A DNA stretch of 34,424 bases from Saccoglossus kowalevskii (taxonomy: Eukaryota; Hemichordata; Enteropneusta; Harrimaniidae). Position numbers and translations under genes: made by a program. The notes below the pieces were generated by a model. It was given only the letters and a program-made list of their open reading frames with translations. It was not told the origin of the DNA and searched no databases. Positions 30,505 through 34,424 of this stretch are shown one piece after another (within the stretch, counting starts at the first letter, position 1; every line of letters starts with the position of its first letter). The stretch is taken from contig NW_003115949.1 of NCBI RefSeq assembly GCF_000003605.2, positions 48,176-82,599 of the forward strand, read 5' to 3'.

Positions 30505-31708
30505 CAGTCAAAATTTCACCTTTCCATATTTCTTGTTTTTTATTATAAACAGTCTCAAAATGTTGAGAATGAAAAATCAGCGTCATTGCCCCGAAAGTAG
30601 AATTTAGGTTTCACACATTCTGACCATAATAGTGGAGTTAGAAAGAGGTTTCCGTTTGTTGACGTTAATTATACTGTAAAATACTTTATTTTCACTTGGA
30701 ATTCTCGCTATTTTCACTGAGGAGATGATTCAGTGAAAATAAAACCCAGCAAATATACCCTTTTTCCTATGTTTCATTCAACTTGACAAAAATCAGTGAA
30801 AATAAATTTCATACAAAACACACAAAATGTCTTGAAAATTAATTCCAGCTAAAATAAAGTATTTTACAGTAGATATTAGATTTCCATGGCAGTTTCAAAT
30901 CTGATGCAGAGGCTACTTTGTATGTAATCATTCAATAATTCTACACCACAAAACAGAGTTGAATCATATATGCAAGGCAGAATTTGATAGGTTGAAAATA
31001 AACCTGTCAAAGAAGCCACTTTCTGATTGATCTGAATGTTAACCAATCAGGCACAATCTTATAATTAGCTATACAGGGACTTGCAAAATACAATGCTTCT
31101 CAATTTTACAAACCTTTTCCTGCTGTTTCAAAGAATGCTTGTATTGGATGACTTCATTATCAAAATAACATAACTTCAATACGTTTAATATATGGGAAAA
31201 CTGCTTTGTGCAGGCTATTAAAAAACGTTATTATTCACATGCAGTAATAATGTGATAAAATCTGCCAGCAAACTTAATAATTGGGTAGTCATGCAACATG
31301 GGGGTCCCCGAAACAGAAATGGGTCCCAGAAACTTTTGTTATTGTCCACCACAATAACCTTTATAACTAAAAGAATTATGGTACTGTCACAACATGGCAA
31401 CACACGATTTACATCCTATAGCAAAAGGTCGCTAAGAATATCTAAATTTAGCTGTAACATGAGCTCGGGTCCAGTATTTTGTGATAAGGTTACCAGACTA
31501 GGCACTGATACATTTCATACAAATGTAAACAACTGCCCTGAGGATGTTGTTGTTAAATTCATAGAAACAGGAACTTTTAATGACCATAAATAACAACTTT
31601 AAAAAATTCCAATCCTTGTAAAATATTTAAGCAAGACGCAATACGAAAGCTCATCAAATTCCGTAAACACATAAAACGACTTACAACGTTCAAACTTTAA
31701 TAAGTGTT
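30505..31708. other. Convergent intergenic region
   Basis: The tails of two convergent genes should end near its edges. It contains one well-preserved MITE at 30672-30871. A 113-residue open frame at 31252-31593 on the plus strand has no recognisable motif and no clear Kozak start, so I do not call it a gene. Confidence 0.6.
30672..30871. mobile_element. MITE with perfect 21-bp terminal inverted repeats
   Basis: A 200-bp element starts at TACTGTAAAATACTTTATTT and ends in the exact reverse complement; 21 of 21 bases match. The outermost TA on each side could be a TA target duplication, as for Tc1/mariner-type MITEs. Internal subrepeats read GTGAAAATAAA. Confidence 0.9.
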
Positions 31709-31714
31709 TTTATT
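31709..31714 (-). terminator. Candidate poly(A) signal for XAB2
   Basis: An AATAAA hexamer on the minus strand lies about 340 bases past the XAB2 stop codon, a normal 3' UTR length. Other AATAAA matches exist in this AT-rich DNA, so the choice rests on position. Confidence 0.5.
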
Positions 31715-32052
31715 CCAAAAATATTCAGAAAAGTTTGAAACAAGTGATGACTGCAATGAATTGGTAGTTCAGTTTTCGCAAAAATATACAAATTAATGGG
31801 AGGTATCATGTTTGCTCTAATAGAAGCGCACATATTCTAAAAATAGCAATTATTGTATGATCATTGAAATATATCATTGACCTTACAAACACGCATTTAA
31901 AAATATGTGCTACTAATACAGTGTAGATTAAACATGGTATATCCATTGAGTTGGATAAACGGTGATACCATCCTATGGCAGCAAGGTACCAGGGTTTATG
32001 GTATTATCACTACGGTAACACTTTTAAACAAGTCTACATGAGAATTCGGAAA

Positions 32053-33856
32053 TTAGGGGGCATCCTCATCGGGATTCTTCAGGCTTCCAAATATTTCTGT
32101 TGGAACCGACTTCTTTTCTATTTCAACTTCTGTAAAATTAAATTCAATGTACAATGTTAGTTTCAGATTAATAGTTAGTCATGTGACCAATTGCTCGGGT
32201 CAAATGTTTATTCTCACGAAGCCCCGACCTGCAGTTAATCACTGGAACTGTATAGATCTGAATCTCACAATCGATGGCACAGTAGACAACAAAGATGTTG
32301 TTAAACAAAACTTTGGTGCCAACAATTTCACAAACCACACTATTGACAAGAGAGTGAGAACTAAATGAAAAGAATTGTGGGTCATGAATGAAGATGTACA
32401 GAGTTAGAATAATAAAAATATAATTGATAATAGAAGAATAATTGTTAAATAATCTGTGACTAGATGTCTCAACAGCAGCCTCACAATAGTAAACAGGTAT
32501 AACGTTTAAATTTCGTATTGAAATGTCGAACAAAAAGTTATATATATTAATGATTTCTAAAACATAATAAGTTGGAAAGCCTTTTTGGAGAGCCTATACA
32601 AATATCATGGTTATGGTTTGGTTTAAATGGGGAAACAATTTGGTTTAAAATAGGGTATACTTTTCACATTTAACTGGTCTATGACGGAGTCAGAGTTTGG
32701 AAGATTAGACTGCAAACCCATATCAAATCACTAACCAGTGCCCAAAAATGTGATTCTGATTAATATACAAGGTAATGTAATAACTAAATATTTTCTGTTA
32801 TGTTCCTAAAACAGAATAATTCTGTTGTTGTCATAAGCAGAAAAAGTAACTAGCAGAGCAAGTACATCCATATTAGGTCTTGTTCTCAATCTATGCACTC
32901 ACCGTCAGGTCCTTCATCACTCTCTTCATCATCATCATCAATATTGATCTCCTCTGGGTTAGCAGTTTTAGCAATCTCTTCTAATTGCTCATCTGTTGTT
33001 TTGCCACCACTAGGGGAGAGAAAATAACGTAACATTAGCCACATACAAAGAAAGATCGGGAAAACAGTAACTATAGACAAATTTAATTAACCAATCTAAA
33101 TGTAACACTTGCAATGATTAACTGATGAAGTTGGTGAAAAAAACAAGATGGATGCCATATGCCAATGAGCTTGTTTCAATGGAATCCAAATTTTTGTACT
33201 CCCTAAATCCTAGATCTGATAAAAGTCGAAACTTCATCATCAAGGGAAGCAAGGGTCAAGCGAGGTGGACACGATTTATTAAATGCAGGCATTCAGGAAA
33301 GCGAAATTTGCATGAATATGGCTCAAGTATTGCTATGTTTTGTCACGTTGTTACATACTTTATGCCGTTCAGTGTTGTAGAGTCAATTTACCTGATGAAA
33401 AGTATGTCTTTCTTTGGTACTATTTTATCGGCTTGTGCTTCCACTGCTATTGACTGTGCTCGCTGTTCCAATAGTTTCATTTCATCCATTCCGCTGGATC
33501 CTGGAGCCAAGTCAGATACTGAGAAAGGAGATAATATCTTGGTTAAAGACGAAGTTCTCAATCCCTCGGATTTCACCATCATTTTATGGTGAAACGGCTA
33601 ATGTTTTAGTCAAAATTATATTGCTGTGGGACAGCAAAGTCAGTATTTTGCTTTGTCAAAATTAAATATATTTCTTAATTGTTTCCCATTTATTCAAACT
33701 AGATTTAATTCTGCCTAAAAACAGACGCATGATTTGTTGTGTAATAGGTTTTCAGTGATTTGCACAAAATTTGGAATAAATTTATGTTGATTAAAAATTA
33801 CCTGTACCAGTACTGCTGGAGGAAGCTGCTAACATTTGAGCAGACATAAAATTCAC
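32053..33856 (-). CDS. XAB2: XAB2/SYF1 splicing and repair factor, C-terminal four exons (5' part outside window)
   Basis: XAB2 (SYF1) is a HAT-repeat protein of the spliceosome and also acts in transcription-coupled repair. Exons: 33856-33802, 33518-33392, 33009-32903 and 32129-32053, all with GT-AG borders and matching phases. Together they encode 121 residues and a TAA stop. Family matches, in order: VNFMSAQML; SDLAPGSSGMDEMKLLEQRA; KKDILFI; LEEIAKTANPEEINIDDDDE (human XAB2 has a similar ANPEEI plus acidic stretch); and the C-terminal SVPTEIFGSLK, equivalent to the conserved SVPAAVFGSLK. The last exon is only 77 bases long and was found by splice phase and this motif. The HAT repeats lie beyond the right edge. 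The gene converges on the Gln-rich gene. Confidence 0.95.
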
Positions 33857-33924
33857 CTGCAAATAGAGAAACAAGTCATTGAAAATGACACAGTCCCCGT
33901 TAAGTTCTCTTTGTGCTCGTCATA

Positions 33925-33990
33925 TTAAAGCGGAGGGGTTGTCGCGAGCGTGTCCTTGAAACTTGAGTTCCAAGTGGCGTATACAACAGA
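33925..33990. mobile_element. Possible TTAA-MITE end fragment, copy 3
   Basis: TTAAAGCGGAGGGGTTGTCG matches the terminal repeat of the other two copies, followed by TTGAGTTCCAAGTGGCG resembling their interior. No second end was seen. Confidence 0.5.
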
Positions 33991-34029
33991 TTGTTTATTT
34001 ACATCAAAACACGTGTTTCGTGTAATATG

Positions 34030-34424
34030 GCCAAAATAAAAACAGCCGTTATTCAGCCATCTTTGATTTGATTATGAAACACACTGATATGTATGATGTA
34101 TGTGCCAAATACGAATGAAAATGATACATAAATTGTGGAAATATAGTAGTAAGGCCAAAAAGTCAGATGGCTGTCAATCGGCCATCCTTGACCAGATTTT
34201 GAAACAAATTGTCATGGACATGCATCCTAACATGTATAAAGTACATGTATGTGTCAAATTTGAATGAAAACTGACAGAGCACGTTCAAGATATCGCATAA
34301 AAAAACAAAAACAAGATGCCTGCCAGTCGACCATCTTTGATCCAATTGCGAAATAAATCGTCATGGACATGTATCCTAACATGTATAATCTATGTACCAA
34401 GTTTGAATGACAACTGACAAAGCA
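34030..34424. repeat. Further array of the 151-bp family at the right edge
   Basis: At least three diverged units carry a GCC-type core followed by ATCTTTGAT or ATCCTTGAC, then TGTATGATGTATGTGCCAA or similar and GAATGAAAA. The array continues past the window edge and lies in an upstream XAB2 intron. Confidence 0.85.

Larger units (their letters stand above)
33857..34424. other. XAB2 intron, continuing past the window
   Basis: Upstream of the GTGAAT-starting XAB2 exon I see no further coding exon. The stretch holds a possible MITE end and part of a repeat array. Confidence 0.65.

Noticed and set aside
31252-31593. 113-residue plus-strand open frame between the convergent genes
   Set aside because: No motif, no splice context and no recognisable start. 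A frame this long is not surprising in 34 kb of six-frame sequence.

Overview
This window is AT-rich animal genomic DNA. It shows GT-AG introns in every gene, long repeat-filled introns, LINE remnants, MITE-like inverted-repeat elements, several minisatellites and a 50-base assembly gap. The gene products have animal counterparts (ZZZ3 and XAB2) and the introns hold many short dispersed repeats. This suggests a draft assembly of a non-vertebrate metazoan, most likely a marine invertebrate such as a hemichordate, cephalochordate or lophotrochozoan. The species cannot be fixed from the sequence alone.

Layout. Positions 1-3901 hold no recognised exon. They contain a 151-bp tandem repeat array and a few short coding-like frames, and probably belong to a long ZZZ3 intron. 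Positions 3902-12547 (minus strand) carry six exons of ZZZ3, a subunit of the ATAC histone acetyltransferase complex. Seen here are its long acidic N-terminal region with AT-hook-like motifs and the first part of its Myb/SANT domain. The rest of the Myb domain and the C-terminal ZZ finger are not in the window. Positions 12548-14701 separate ZZZ3 from a head-to-head neighbour and probably hold a shared bidirectional promoter region.

Positions 14702-27791 (plus strand) carry an eleven-exon gene that I reconstructed exon by exon with consistent splice phases. It predicts a 940-residue, probably nuclear protein with a GATA-like C-X2-C-X38-C-X2-C finger, a second Cys cluster, a conserved-looking helical middle part and a glutamine-rich C-terminus. 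I do not recognise its family, and it is the most interesting gene here. Its introns contain fragments of at least two kinds of non-LTR retrotransposon, MITEs and a 28-bp minisatellite. A long 3' UTR probably follows to about 30.5 kb.

Positions 32053-33856 (minus strand) carry the last four coding exons of XAB2/SYF1, a spliceosomal and transcription-coupled-repair factor. It converges on the glutamine-rich gene, and its upstream exons lie beyond the right edge. The window ends in another array of the same repeat family seen near its left end.

Functionally, the two recognised genes act in chromatin modification (ZZZ3) and splicing/repair (XAB2). The central gene looks like a nuclear regulator that may be co-regulated with ZZZ3 through the shared upstream region; that last point is inference.
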